Positions 23,983 to 32,935 of a stretch of 64,000 nucleotides of DNA are shown piece by piece. Numbering within the stretch: position 1 is the stretch's first letter; the number at the start of each line of letters is the position of its first letter. The position numbers were made by a program, and so were the translations under genes. Under the pieces are notes generated by a model, which ran no database searches, had not been told where the DNA came from, and saw only the letters and a list, made by a program, of their open reading frames with translations. The DNA is from KBS50 sp042666615 (lineage in GTDB: Bacteria > Actinomycetota > Actinomycetes > Mycobacteriales > Micromonosporaceae): the NCBI RefSeq assembly GCF_042666615.1, contig NZ_JBHTDD010000034.1:1-64000 (forward strand). Reading direction: 5' to 3'.

Positions 23983-24741
23983 ATGGACGGCGTAGGCGAC
24001 ATCGAAGAGGTCGAGCCCGTGACGGTCACGCAGGACCTCTGGCTACTGCCCGGTGACCTTGAGCTGAGCAGGTTCGAGGATCGGCTGTCGGACGCCTGGC
24101 CCCGTGGGTTCACCGGCAACGATCAGGCCGCGCTCCGGGTCACGACGGCCTTCCACCGGATCATCCAGCGAGCGGCCGAGCGCGTTGACGCCGAGATCGT
24201 CCTCATCGACGTTGGCCCGAATTTGGGTGCGATCAACCGCGCGGCCCTGCTCGCGGCCGATGCGGTGCTGATGCCGCTGGCCGCTGACCTCTTCTCGCTC
24301 CGGGGACTGCGGAACCTGGGGCCAACCCTGCGGGAGTGGCGGTCGACCTGGCGGGGGACCGTGCTGCCCAAGGTTCCCCCGACTATTTCCGCGCCGCAGG
24401 GGACGATGTCCCCGTTGGGATACGTGATCATGCAGCCGACGATGCGCCTCGACCGGCCGGTTCGAGCGTACCAGCGATGGTTGGACCGTATTCCCATCGT
24501 CTTCGCCACGGCGGTGCTGGATCAGGAGGATTTCACGATCGGGCAGAGGTACGAGATCGCGACCCTGCGGAACTATCAGAGCCTTATGCCACTGGCACAT
24601 GATGCCCGCAAGCCGATGTTCGACCTCCGGTCGGCCGATGGCGCGTTGGGCAGCACCCAGATGCTCGTCCAGCGGTGCTACCAGGATTTCAAGGCATTGA
24701 GTGAGGAACTCCTGCGCCGGCTCAGTGCTGGTGTCGGGTAG
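23983..24741 (+). pseudogene. ParA-family ATPase lacking its Walker A half
   Basis: 252 codons from ATG 23983, fused in frame to unrelated upstream sequence. The preserved part covers the ParA Walker B region and C terminus: VDAEIVLIDVGPNLGAINRA, LLAADAVLMPLAADLFSLRG, LGYVIMQPTM. The N-terminal deviant Walker A (KGGVGKT type) that every ParA needs is absent. The open frame remains intact, so it may still be expressed, but it should not hydrolyse ATP. It probably came from the element's partition or defence module and was cut by the same rearrangement that left the recombinase fragment. It converges on qatC. Confidence 0.6.
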
Positions 24742-24784
24742 GCCCGGCTCGTTGGTATGACAATTGGCCCGGCTCGCCGCCCCG

Positions 24785-26062
24785 TCAGGCGGCGGTGCCG
24801 GGCCGGCCGTGCTGGGCAATGAGATGTCGTAGTTCGTCCCGCCCACGCAGGATGGTTTCCAGGAGCGCGTGCGCGTCGGCCTGAGGTGGCAACGGCAGGT
24901 CGACGGCCAGGTCGCGGATGCCGAAGTCGTTCGCCAACCAGGTGCGCAGGGCGAGGAGGTCGGCCCGTTGGCCGCGCTTCACTCCAGGCGCCAGCACATC
25001 CGCCTTGTATGGGGTGTCGTCCCGGCCCACGCCGGTCAACAGCCCGGATCGCCGTAGCAGGCAGGGGTAACAGCGTCCGCAGTGATCAAGGTCGCCGCCC
25101 CCGTAGAGCCAGGGCGGACGGCCGCAACTCACGGTCCGCATGATCGTGGCGAGGGTCAGTCCGGCGTCCCGGGCCCGCCGGCACACCTCCCCCTTGGTGG
25201 CGGGGAGCAGGGGGTTGACCACCGTCACGGTCCCGCCGACGGCCCCGATCAGTTTGTTGATCAGGTGCAGGAAGTACGGGTGGACGGAGCGGGTCGAGGC
25301 GGCGGCCACCCGGGCGGCGGTCAGCGGCGGGTTGACCGCCAACTGACCGTTCTCCGGAATCGTCACCTGGGCGACGTTGTGCGATGAGGCCACGTAGATC
25401 GCGGTTGCCAGGTAGAGCAGCCCGCGGGAACGAGAGGTGGGTTCGGCCTTGCGCCCGCCGAGATTGGTCTGTTCCAACACCTGGAGATGCCTGAGGTCAC
25501 GAACCGGCCGTAGACCGGCGCTGATCTCCTCCTGTTGATGGCGCCAACGGGAATGGCAGTAGGAGAGGAGCAGCAGCGGACCGCCGGGCAACCGGGAGCG
25601 TTCGGCGGCGTACGCAGTGGAGTCCAGACCGCCGGAGAAGAGCGTCACCTCCTGAGCCGGTGGGAGAACCAGGTCGCCCTGCACCCCTCGGTGACTGGTC
25701 GCGCCGCCTCGGAACCGCACGTCCCACCGGTCGGAGGTGAGTGTCTCCAGCATGGCGACGAGGATGGGTTCGGTGTGGTCCCGCCACCGGTCGGGCTCGA
25801 CGAGTTGGACGGAGAGCGCGATGGTCCGGGTCCACCGGTCGCGGCAGGCGTCACGGCGGGACAGCTTGTCGGCGAGGTAGACGGCTCGGGCGATCTGGAG
25901 AAGGTCTTCGGCCCAGGAGGCCGGAAGGGACCCGGGGGCGAGGTTTCGCTCGATCGCGCTGTCGGCCGCCCGAAACATGTTGTTGGAGAGCACGCCGCTC
26001 GCTGTCGTTCCGGTCAGCCTGCTCCGGTCGGCGTATTCGTAGGCGTACTGGCCGGCGGACAT
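24785..26062 (-). CDS. qatC: QueC-like protein QatC of Qat anti-phage system
   Basis: 425 aa. PP-loop LFSGGLDST at 141-149 (SGGLDS at 143-148) and a four-cysteine site C313, C328, C331, C334 (DHCGRCYPC), as in the QueC 7-cyano-7-deazaguanine synthase fold. The N-terminal 120 residues are extra relative to QueC, as in defence-linked QueC homologues. GGAGG stands four bases before ATG 26062. The start overlaps the qatB stop by 49 bases. No queC-pathway neighbours (queD, queE, folE) are present, which argues against queuosine synthesis. Qat normally has four genes (ATPase qatA, qatB, qatC, TatD-like qatD); the other two are missing here. Confidence 0.75.
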   Translation of the reverse strand: MSAGQYAYEYADRSRLTGTTASGVLSNNMFRAADSAIERNLAPGSLPASWAEDLLQIARAVYLADKLSRRDACRDRWTRTIALSVQLVEPDRWRDHTEPILVAMLETLTSDRWDVRFRGGATSHRGVQGDLVLPPAQEVTLFSGGLDSTAYAAERSRLPGGPLLLLSYCHSRWRHQQEEISAGLRPVRDLRHLQVLEQTNLGGRKAEPTSRSRGLLYLATAIYVASSHNVAQVTIPENGQLAVNPPLTAARVAAASTRSVHPYFLHLINKLIGAVGGTVTVVNPLLPATKGEVCRRARDAGLTLATIMRTVSCGRPPWLYGGGDLDHCGRCYPCLLRRSGLLTGVGRDDTPYKADVLAPGVKRGQRADLLALRTWLANDFGIRDLAVDLPLPPQADAHALLETILRGRDELRHLIAQHGRPGTAA

Positions 26063-26847
26063 GGCGCCTCCTCTTTTCGGATGCCGAGCGCGGAATCGAC
26101 GACATCCGTCAGCAGCTCGCCGGCGATCGTGGCGAGCAGGCCCTTGCGCGGTTCTCGGCCGGTCGTCGCGCCGCACGGATCGGGTAGGACCTGGATGACT
26201 TGCTTGGCGACGGCACCGGCAACCAGGCCGGTGGGATCACCCGGAAGCGCGAGCGGAGCGGCGAGGGCCATTCCCTCGGCGATGACGGTGCGGATGAACT
26301 CTCCGACGTATTCGCCGAAGAACAGGCGGTACACGGTGCAGAAGAGCTCGCCCGAGATGCGTACGCCGCCGCTGCCCGTACGGAGAGCCGCGGTGACCGG
26401 GGATTCCTCAATAAGGAGTCCCTCGGCGGACCGGCGGGCAGCGCGTCGCGCGATGGCGTCACTAACCAGACCGCCGGTGCCGGCGACAGCGTTGACGAAT
26501 TCGGCGACGAACCGGTCCTGGCGTTCCTGGGCGGTGGCTCCCGGCACGCCGACCAGCGGGGACCGGCCGTCGAGTAGTTCCCCGAGGGCCTGGACGAGGC
26601 GCTCGCCGGCGCGTACCGCACTTGGCCGAAGACCGGCGAGGTCGTCCGGATCGTCACGGAGCGCATCGGTGAGTGATTGACGGCATCGCTCGGCCGCCTG
26701 CTCGACCCAATCCTCCTGGGCCGGGGCGGTGACCTCGTCGCCGGTCGTCGACGCACCCGTCGACACGCGGTCCCAGCGAGCCAGTTGCCGTCGGGCTGAT
26801 CCCCACGGGACACCGCCGAGCGTCGGTAGCCCTGTCGACGTGCCCAT
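26014..26847 (-). CDS. qatB: QatB-like protein of Qat anti-phage system
   Basis: 277 aa. It begins MGTSTGLPTLGGVPWGSARR, matching my recollection of QatB proteins that open MGTS followed by a short P-x-W segment. The rest is helical with EFVNAVAGTGGLV and a hydrophobic patch IAEGMALAAPLALPG. Function unknown; in Qat it is the invariant companion of the QueC-like gene. ATG 26847 has GAGG five bases upstream; GTG 26853 is a poorer choice because the MGTS start is the conserved end. It overlaps qatC, so they are expressed together. No ATPase gene lies upstream. Confidence 0.65.
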   Translation of the reverse strand: MGTSTGLPTLGGVPWGSARRQLARWDRVSTGASTTGDEVTAPAQEDWVEQAAERCRQSLTDALRDDPDDLAGLRPSAVRAGERLVQALGELLDGRSPLVGVPGATAQERQDRFVAEFVNAVAGTGGLVSDAIARRAARRSAEGLLIEESPVTAALRTGSGGVRISGELFCTVYRLFFGEYVGEFIRTVIAEGMALAAPLALPGDPTGLVAGAVAKQVIQVLPDPCGATTGREPRKGLLATIAGELLTDVVDSALGIRKEEAPCPPASTPTNTPTGAG

Positions 26848-27627
26848 TTCCACCTCACAGGACGTAGGTGGTCATCGATCGGATCAGCAGTCTAGGTGAA
26901 CCGTAGGTAACCGTCTATGTTCGGAGAGTTTTGGGTAGGTGGCGGTTACCGGGAGCCCTGCGTTGGCCAGTTCGGTGAGGGGTGTGGCGGCGTGCCGATG
27001 GTGGCGAGGAGGTCGGTCATGACCTCGTGCGCGGCGGGTCGGCCCGCTCGTAGACGACCGCGCCCGTCACACCGCGACCGCACAGTGAATTCGGGTACGG
27101 AGTCCTCCGCTGCCTCGCGCCCGTGGCGCCCCCGCGTTGTCCGAGCCCACCGGCCCGAGCGGGTCCATCTCGTCCCCGACCTCGTGGCCATTTCCATCGT
27201 CGTCGAGTGCGCCGACCACCTCGCCGATGCTCGGCCCGCTGGCCCTCGCCGAACTGGGTACGTAACCCCCGGTTCGGCATGGTCGAGCGGGCACTCCGTC
27301 GAGGGGATTGTCGGGTCGATGGTTGATCTAAATTAATGTGGCGGTCAGTCCGGATGGCTGATCCGGCTGGTCGGATCGCCGTGACCGCCGAGCGCAGTGG
27401 CTGCTTCGGTCGCCTCCTCGATCGCAGCGTCCAGCGCCGTCGTGATGGTGTGATCACGGTCACCGGTGCGTGCTGATAACTCATCGCGGTCCGGGTTGGC
27501 CGTAATGGGCCCCCGACACGCCGCGCGGTTGTTGGTGATCGTGTTGTCGATCGTGTCGTGGATAGTGTCAACTCGGCCTGTGAGCGGAGAGTTGGCGAGT
27601 CTCTGAGCGCGCGTTCGGGCAGCGGCC
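26848..27627. other. 780-base region without a recognisable gene
   Basis: Open frames on both strands are low-complexity and resemble nothing. Next to qatB it has a minus-strand TAGACT (26895-26890) that could be the qatB -10, preceded by direct repeats GGTTACCTAC / GGTTCACCTA (minus strand). A local A/T patch GATCTAAATTAATGTGG lies near 27326-27342, and repeated GATCGTGTTGTC-like words at about 27536-27570. It may contain the right border of the second, defence-carrying element, but no third att copy was found. Confidence 0.4.
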
Positions 27628-28068
27628 TCAGGACAGCTGTTGGGCGAGTCCGACGACGATCCCCTCGGGACCGCGGACGTAGCAGAGTCGGTAGACGCTC
27701 TGGTACTGCGCCACCTCACCGACGAGTTCGGCACCGTGGGCGCGTAAGCGGGCGACGACCTCCTCGATGTCGTCAACGGCGAACATGACACGGCGGATGC
27801 CCAGCGTGTTCGCCGGCGCGTCCGTCGGCTCCGCGCGGATCGCCGTGGGTGTGTGGAACATCGCCAGCTCGATCCGACCGTGGCCGTCCGGGGTCCGCAG
27901 CATCGCGACGTCCTGTCGGACGTCGTCGATCCCAATGACCCGCTCCACCCACCGTCCCTCGATCGGCCCCCTGCCCTCCAACTCCATGCCGAGTTCGACG
28001 AAGAACGAGATAACGGCGTCGAGGTCGTCGACGACGATGAGAACGTTGTCCATCCGTTGGATCGTCAT
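27628..28068 (-). CDS. VOC (glyoxalase/bleomycin resistance) family protein
   Basis: 146 aa with two beta-alpha-beta-beta-beta modules: MDNVLIVVDDLDAVISFFVE at the start and RRVMFAVDDIEEVVARLRAH in the second half, ending with RGPEGIVVGLAQQ. The glutamates and histidine typical of metal-binding VOC enzymes are partly present. The substrate cannot be deduced. AAGGAGAC lies six bases before the ATG. Standing alone between the non-coding gap and the glycosyltransferase operon. Confidence 0.8.
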   Translation of the reverse strand: MTIQRMDNVLIVVDDLDAVISFFVELGMELEGRGPIEGRWVERVIGIDDVRQDVAMLRTPDGHGRIELAMFHTPTAIRAEPTDAPANTLGIRRVMFAVDDIEEVVARLRAHGAELVGEVAQYQSVYRLCYVRGPEGIVVGLAQQLS

Positions 28069-28184
28069 GCTTGTCTCCTTCGTGTGGTACGGCCGCGGTG
28101 ACCGCACCCACCCTCCAGACGGAGCCGCCGGACCCATTCTCGACATCCTCGCAGCCTTGTTTGCGGAAACCCCGTGACCCGGCG

Positions 28185-28283
28185 GTTCGGCGCCGGACCG
28201 GGCACGCACAGCTTCGCGGCCATCCGGGCGTACTGTTCGGCGCCGGACCGGGCGCACCGTTCCGCGGCCGCCCGGACGATCAG
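28185..28283 (+). repeat. 50-bp direct repeat, two copies
   Basis: GTTCGGCGCCGGACCGGGC occurs at 28185-28203 and 28235-28253 and is followed in each by a similar GCAC-N-TTCGCGGCC-type segment, giving an imperfect 50-bp tandem duplication at the 3' end of the membrane glycosyltransferase gene. Confidence 0.6.
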
Positions 28284-29791
28284 GCCGAGGCGTGGATGCG
28301 CTGGTAGAGGACCAGTGTGGAACTCGACATCCGCCAGGTCCGCACCGGTCGGAAAGCCTCCGTCAGGTACGGCCGCAGGTCCGGCCGCCGGGCCGCCGGG
28401 TCGGCCGGCTTGCCGTACACGAAGAGCCAGACCCGCCCCTGGTCGCGGAGCCGGCCGGCCGGGTCGGTGGCCTCGACCGGCCGGAGGTCGCCGACCTCCG
28501 CGGCGGAGCGATCGAGCAGTGGGTCGGCGGGCTGGTCCGGCTCGTGGCGCAGGTAGTAGTAGACACCGGGTCGGGTGTGCCGGGTCCTGGGTTCGAAGAG
28601 CAGCACATCGTCGGGTTCCTGGTGCTCGGCGATGACCTGGGCGGCCTGCCGGTAGTTGGCGCCGTTGTGCGAGTCGGCCGCCCGCAGCGCCCGCTGGTCC
28701 GGCAGCGCCGCCCAGCCGACGGCGACCAGGACGACCGCGACCCGCACCACGCCGGCCCAGCGGCCGGTGCCGACGACCCGACGGGTTCCGGGAAAGGCGG
28801 TTCCCGGCACCGACCGCTCCCGGACGCCGATCGCGACCTGGCGGACGCCGAGCGCGGCGAGCAGGGCCAGCGGCGGCGTGGCGATGAGCAGGTAGCGCGG
28901 CACCCAGATGGGCTGACCCAGCGCCGCGCCCGCCGCCACGAGGCTCACCGGCAGCACGGCCAACCCGGTCAGTTCGGCCACCCGGCCGCCCGTTCGCCAG
29001 GTGGCCAGGGTCGCGAGCCCCACGAGCAGCCAGGCCACGCCCACCGAGCCGGTGATCGCTCCCGGCGCGGTCACCAGGTCACCGACGGTCAGCGGCCCGT
29101 AGATCCAACCCAGCTGGTCATCCACCTGGTCGGCACCGGCGACCGCCAGCGGCGCGACCGTCAGCCCGCCGGCGGATGTCGCGGCCACCCAGGCGCCGGC
29201 CGTGCGCCGGTCACCGGTACGCAGGACATGCGACACGACGATGACGACGTGCGCGGCAAGCGTGGCGAGCGCTATCAGGTGCGCGGCACCGAGCAGCGCC
29301 ACGCACACCGCGTAGCCGACGAAGCGGCCGGCGGTGGGCCGTGCGATTGCCCGGTACAGCAGCAGCACCGCGAGGACCGAGAGCATGGTCGCGATGGCGT
29401 AGACGCGCGCCTCCTGGGCGTACCGGGAACTGCTGGGGATCAGGACGAACAACAGGCCGGCCAGCAACCCGGTGGCCGGGGTGAGCAACCGCCGGCCCAG
29501 TCCGCCGACCAGACCGGCGGTAACCGCCATGGCCAGCCAGGAGGGCGCGCGTAACGCCCACTCGGAGACGCCGAACAGCGTCGTCCAGACGTGCATGAAC
29601 AGGTAGTACGGGGCCACCGAGGCGTCGATGGTGTGGCTGAGCCGCCAGATCTGTCCGACGTCTCGGCTGGCCACGTCGACGGTGGCGATCTCGTCCCAGC
29701 TCAGCACCGGGTTGCCGAGCCGGACGGCGGAGACGGCGGCCATCAACAGCACCGGGACCAGCCAGGGCGCGTGCCGGGATACCCGGGTCAT
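28280..29791 (-). CDS. GT-C type membrane glycosyltransferase
   Basis: 503 aa, about ten to twelve transmembrane helices. The first extracytoplasmic loop has LSWDEIATVDVASRDVGQIW, the Asp/Glu position typical of GT-C polyprenyl-phosphate-sugar enzymes (GT39/GT83-like), followed by SVAPYYLFMHVW and RYAQEARVYAIA. The soluble C-terminal 120 residues (ADSHNGANYRQAAQVIAEHQ) are extracellular. It would transfer mannose or a similar sugar from a lipid carrier outside the membrane. The ATG overlaps the preceding stop as ATGA, making it the third gene of an ECF sigma operon. Confidence 0.78.
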   Translation of the reverse strand: MTRVSRHAPWLVPVLLMAAVSAVRLGNPVLSWDEIATVDVASRDVGQIWRLSHTIDASVAPYYLFMHVWTTLFGVSEWALRAPSWLAMAVTAGLVGGLGRRLLTPATGLLAGLLFVLIPSSSRYAQEARVYAIATMLSVLAVLLLYRAIARPTAGRFVGYAVCVALLGAAHLIALATLAAHVVIVVSHVLRTGDRRTAGAWVAATSAGGLTVAPLAVAGADQVDDQLGWIYGPLTVGDLVTAPGAITGSVGVAWLLVGLATLATWRTGGRVAELTGLAVLPVSLVAAGAALGQPIWVPRYLLIATPPLALLAALGVRQVAIGVRERSVPGTAFPGTRRVVGTGRWAGVVRVAVVLVAVGWAALPDQRALRAADSHNGANYRQAAQVIAEHQEPDDVLLFEPRTRHTRPGVYYYLRHEPDQPADPLLDRSAAEVGDLRPVEATDPAGRLRDQGRVWLFVYGKPADPAARRPDLRPYLTEAFRPVRTWRMSSSTLVLYQRIHASA

Positions 29792-30861
29792 CGGTCGGCT
29801 ACGGGGACGGTCGGGGGCACGGGCTGCTGATCCGTCCACTCCCGGGTCCAGGTCAGCAGGTGTACGGAAGGGATGGCCGTCTTGACCCGCGGGTGAGTCG
29901 TCCCGTCGGACACCTCCGGAATGGTCCGCTGCTTGGTGATCGAAAGCACCTCGTAGCCGTCCCGGTCAATGATCACTTCGATGATCCGGTTCCCGCCGGC
30001 GAAGCGGATGACCGTGCCGGTCCGGCCCAGCCCATCGGCGGCCGTGCCGTTGACGTCCACGTTGGGCAGGCCGGCCAGCAACCGGTAGCCGGCGGCCCGC
30101 TGGCCCGGCGTCGCCGGCGAGCGGGCCAGCAGACCGATGATGGCCTCGAAGGCGTAGCCGTCGAGCCCGTCCGGGTTCAGCGAGTTCAGGTCCGAACCCA
30201 ACGACGTCGCCTTGCGGTCCAGTCGGGCCCGCAGCGCCGTCGGATCGGCGGGCAGCGCCCGCAGTTCAGCGAGGCTGATCTCCCGCTCGGCGCCGAAGCC
30301 CCAGGACTCCTGCCGCGCGAAGGTAGTCGCGCCCGCCGCCTTGCCGTCCCGGTATTCCAGTTCCCCGAACCAGGTGTCGTCGCTGGGTCTCGTCGCGTGC
30401 CATATGTCGACGAGCCGCCGGCTCGGAGCATCCTTCTGATCGAGGATCCATTGGACATGCCAGTAGCGGCCGCTGGTCGCCGGCTCCCGTTCCGCCGCTT
30501 CCGCGGCGGCCAGCAGGAACTGCCGCGCGGTCTGCGGTGCGGTGCTCGTGGCGCCCGGCTCGGCCACGGTGGGAGCGGTCGGGGTCGGCGACGGCGTACC
30601 GCCCCCGCCGACCACCAGCGCGACCCCCGCCGTGACGGCGACCACGCCGGTGCCGACGGCCGGCCAGCGCAGCATCGACCAGGCGCGCCGCCGGGCCGTC
30701 GCGGAGGCCGCCGGCGCGATGGCCGCTGGTGTGGAGCCTGCCGGCGCGACGGTCGTCTCGGCGATGGCGTGCCGCAGCCGCTGCCGGGCGGCCCGCTGAG
30801 GCTCGGCGCCCACCGGCGCGTCCTCGGTGAGGAGAGTACGGATCAGGTTCAGCTCGTCCAT
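29788..30861 (-). CDS. CU044_5270 family membrane protein, probable sigma partner
   Basis: 357 aa. Cytoplasmic N terminus (about 1-60), one transmembrane helix (WPAVGTGVVAVTAGVALVVG), a proline/threonine-rich linker and an extracellular domain with ATSGRYWHVQWILDQKD, ATRPSDDTWFGELEYRDGKA and AAGYRLLAGLPNVDVNG, the profile of the CU044_5270 family always found next to ECF sigma factors. It may be an anti-sigma or signal receptor. The gene starts 12 bases after the sigma stop and overlaps the glycosyltransferase. Confidence 0.75.
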   Translation of the reverse strand: MDELNLIRTLLTEDAPVGAEPQRAARQRLRHAIAETTVAPAGSTPAAIAPAASATARRRAWSMLRWPAVGTGVVAVTAGVALVVGGGGTPSPTPTAPTVAEPGATSTAPQTARQFLLAAAEAAEREPATSGRYWHVQWILDQKDAPSRRLVDIWHATRPSDDTWFGELEYRDGKAAGATTFARQESWGFGAEREISLAELRALPADPTALRARLDRKATSLGSDLNSLNPDGLDGYAFEAIIGLLARSPATPGQRAAGYRLLAGLPNVDVNGTAADGLGRTGTVIRFAGGNRIIEVIIDRDGYEVLSITKQRTIPEVSDGTTHPRVKTAIPSVHLLTWTREWTDQQPVPPTVPVADR

Positions 30862-30873
30862 CCGAGGTGCTCC

Positions 30874-31476
30874 TTACGCTTCGTCGGGGAGAGTCGGATC
30901 GGCTCCCAACGCGGCCCGCACCTGCCGGCGGGCACGGTTGAGTCGCGAGTAGACGGTGCCGGGTGGGATGTCGAGCGCGACGGCGATCTCCGGCTGGCTC
31001 AGCCCGGCCAGGGCCACCAGCAGCAGCACGTCCCGGTCCCGGGTTTTCAGCGCCGCGAGGGCCGTGGCCAGCGCGTTCCGGGCGCCCGCCGCGGTGAGCC
31101 GGACGACGGCCCGTTCGCCGGGCTCGGGCTCGACGGGCTCGACCGGGAGCCGGCCCAGCGCCCGGTAGCGTCGCTCCTCGTCCCGGCGGTGCCGGCGGAC
31201 GAGATTCGTGGCGATGCCGTACAGCCAGGCCCGCACGTGGGCGGCCGGGTCGGTCGCGTCGAACCGGTGTCGTTCCCGGTACGCGATGAGGAAGACCTCC
31301 GACGCCACATCGTCGGCGGCGCTCCCGCCGAGCCGGCTGTACGCGTACCGGTGGATCTCGGGGTGGTACTTGTCGAAGAGCGCCACGAAGCGGTCCGGGT
31401 CGGTCCTCGACTCGGCCAGTGTGGCGAGGTCGGTGGGGCGGGAACGGTCCTGGCCCACGTCGGGTGGCGCGGTCAC
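30874..31476 (-). CDS. ECF RNA polymerase sigma factor
   Basis: 200 aa. Region 2 (about 25-95): RFVALFDKYHPEIHRYAYSR, ADDVASEVFLIAYRERHRF, VRAWLYGIATNLVRRHRRDE. Region 4 (about 130-190): LATALAALKTRDRDVLLLVA, LSQPEIAVALDIPPGTVYSR. No C-terminal extension. GTG start. First gene of a three-gene operon with the CU044_5270 protein and the GT-C transferase; such factors commonly autoregulate. The upstream region follows a strong terminator from the liv operon, so the operon has its own promoter in 31477-31556. Confidence 0.9.
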   Translation of the reverse strand: MTAPPDVGQDRSRPTDLATLAESRTDPDRFVALFDKYHPEIHRYAYSRLGGSAADDVASEVFLIAYRERHRFDATDPAAHVRAWLYGIATNLVRRHRRDEERRYRALGRLPVEPVEPEPGERAVVRLTAAGARNALATALAALKTRDRDVLLLVALAGLSQPEIAVALDIPPGTVYSRLNRARRQVRAALGADPTLPDEA

Positions 31477-31556
31477 GGGCGTCGTCCCATCTTCGGCGTC
31501 ACTTCCGTCAGCGGGCTCACACCGGGGAATGCCCGATGTCCCCGATCCCCTTCACG

Positions 31557-31592
31557 AAAATCCGCGCGCCCCGACAGACGGGGACGCGCGGA
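31557..31592 (-). terminator. Rho-independent terminator of the liv operon
   Basis: On the minus strand a stem of CCGCGCG(T)CCCCG paired with CGGGGCGCGCGG, with one bulged T, is followed by TTTTC. It lies 66 bases downstream of the M24 peptidase stop, at the end of the nine-gene operon, and insulates the ECF sigma operon. Confidence 0.75.
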
Positions 31593-31657
31593 CGCGGACG
31601 GGCGGCGATCGGACCAGGTCGGTATCAGGTTAGGTCGAGCGGGCCAGGTCAGGCGGA

Positions 31658-32935
31658 TCAGATCAGGTCGCGGGGCAGGTCCGTGAGGTAGCGTGCCCCG
31701 CCGGGCGTGACCACCACAGTGTCCTCGACGATCATCCCGTGGCTGCCGAGGACGTAGTACGGCGTCTCGACGCAGAAGACCATGTTCGCCTCCAGCGGCT
31801 CGTCGTCCCGGCCGGCCCCGCCGAACTCGCTCGACGAGGTCGAGGGTTGCAGGACCGGCATGTCGTACACATCCAGACCGATGCCGTGTCCCACATGGTG
31901 CCGCTGGTAGCCCGGCAGGCCAGCGTCGCGGACCGCCTCGACGGCGGTGGCGAAGACCTCCGATGGCCGCACCCCCGGCCGCAGTACGGCGATCGTCGCC
32001 TGCTGGCCGACCAGGAGGGCACGGTACGTGCTGACCATCTCCTCGGTGGGCTCGCCAACGACCATGGTGCGACCGATGTCGGCCTGGTACATCCGCACCG
32101 AGCAGCCGACGTCGAACTTCACCACGTCGCCGGAGCGGAGCCGGTAGTCGCTGGGGATGTTGTGGGTGTGACCGCTGCGCCGGCCGAAGTTCACCACCGC
32201 GAACGTGGTGAGGCCGCCCTGCTCGGCCACCTCGGTGTTGTAGCGGCGCCACACGTCGCGTTCGAGCACACCCGGCTCCAGCAGGCCGGCGGCGGTGTGC
32301 AGGGCCCGCCCGGCCACCCGGGTCGCCTCGGTGAGGCACTCCACCTCGACCGCGGTCTTGACCATCCGGATCTTCTTGAACAGGCCGGCACCGTCCACCA
32401 GCCGGGCGTCGGGCAACCGGTCGGCGATGGCCTGGCGTACCGAATAGCTGACGCCGCTCTCGTCCAGGGCGATGGTGGCCCGGGAGTGTCCACGCGCGGT
32501 GAGCGCCGCGACCAGCGCGTCGAGCGCGGTCGCCGGGGTTTCCTGGGCGAACCCGTGATGGTGGATGACCTGGTCGTCGGCGGTCAGCGCGGCCGGGTCG
32601 ACACCGAGTGTTCGACCCACCACGTCGGCCGGTTTCCCGTAGAGCCAGATGTCGCCGCCCGCGACCGGCTCCTCGGCCCAGGCGTCGAGTTCCATGGCGG
32701 GGGCCACCACGGCCGGGCCGGCGTCGGCGGCCGGTGCCAGCGCCGCGAAGGCCAGCGTGCCGACGATCGTCCAGTGTGACATGCAGTAGTAGCCGGACAG
32801 GTAGGCGACATTCGCGGGCGACGTCGCGAGTAGCACGTCCACCCGCGCTTCGGCGGCGACCGCCTGTGCCCGCTCGCGGTTGACCAGGATCGGAGCGACC
32901 TGGCGGGTGTAGTCGAGGACGGGTGGCGTGGTCAT
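31658..32935 (-). CDS. M24 family metallopeptidase (Xaa-Pro peptidase-like)
   Basis: 425 aa. Creatinase-like N-terminal domain (about 1-170) with SPANVAYLSGYY, then a pita-bread catalytic domain. Metal ligands are recognisable: VKFDVGCSVRMYQADIGRT (two Asp), HHVGHGIGLDVYD (His), FCVETPYYV (Glu) and GMIVEDTVVV (Glu). Such enzymes hydrolyse X-Pro peptides, creatine or cyclic imino compounds such as ectoine. The ATG overlaps the preceding stop as ATGA. As the last gene of the operon it may open the imported substrate; the substrate itself is not known. Confidence 0.88.
   Translation of the reverse strand: MTTPPVLDYTRQVAPILVNRERAQAVAAEARVDVLLATSPANVAYLSGYYCMSHWTIVGTLAFAALAPAADAGPAVVAPAMELDAWAEEPVAGGDIWLYGKPADVVGRTLGVDPAALTADDQVIHHHGFAQETPATALDALVAALTARGHSRATIALDESGVSYSVRQAIADRLPDARLVDGAGLFKKIRMVKTAVEVECLTEATRVAGRALHTAAGLLEPGVLERDVWRRYNTEVAEQGGLTTFAVVNFGRRSGHTHNIPSDYRLRSGDVVKFDVGCSVRMYQADIGRTMVVGEPTEEMVSTYRALLVGQQATIAVLRPGVRPSEVFATAVEAVRDAGLPGYQRHHVGHGIGLDVYDMPVLQPSTSSSEFGGAGRDDEPLEANMVFCVETPYYVLGSHGMIVEDTVVVTPGGARYLTDLPRDLI

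Noticed and set aside
24785..26062. QueC of queuosine biosynthesis
   Set aside because: The long N-terminal extension, the atypical cysteine spacing, the QatB-like partner and the absence of queD/queE/folE point to the defence branch rather than tRNA modification.
26917..27336. 139-codon plus-strand frame in the gap right of qatB
   Set aside because: Arginine/proline-rich, no recognisable motif, overlapped by equally long frames on the other strand.
27345..27627. Minus-strand frame ending DPTSRISHPD downstream of the VOC gene
   Set aside because: Its upstream part is the out-of-frame shadow of the VOC gene and the tail is low-complexity; no start or ribosome binding site for an independent gene.
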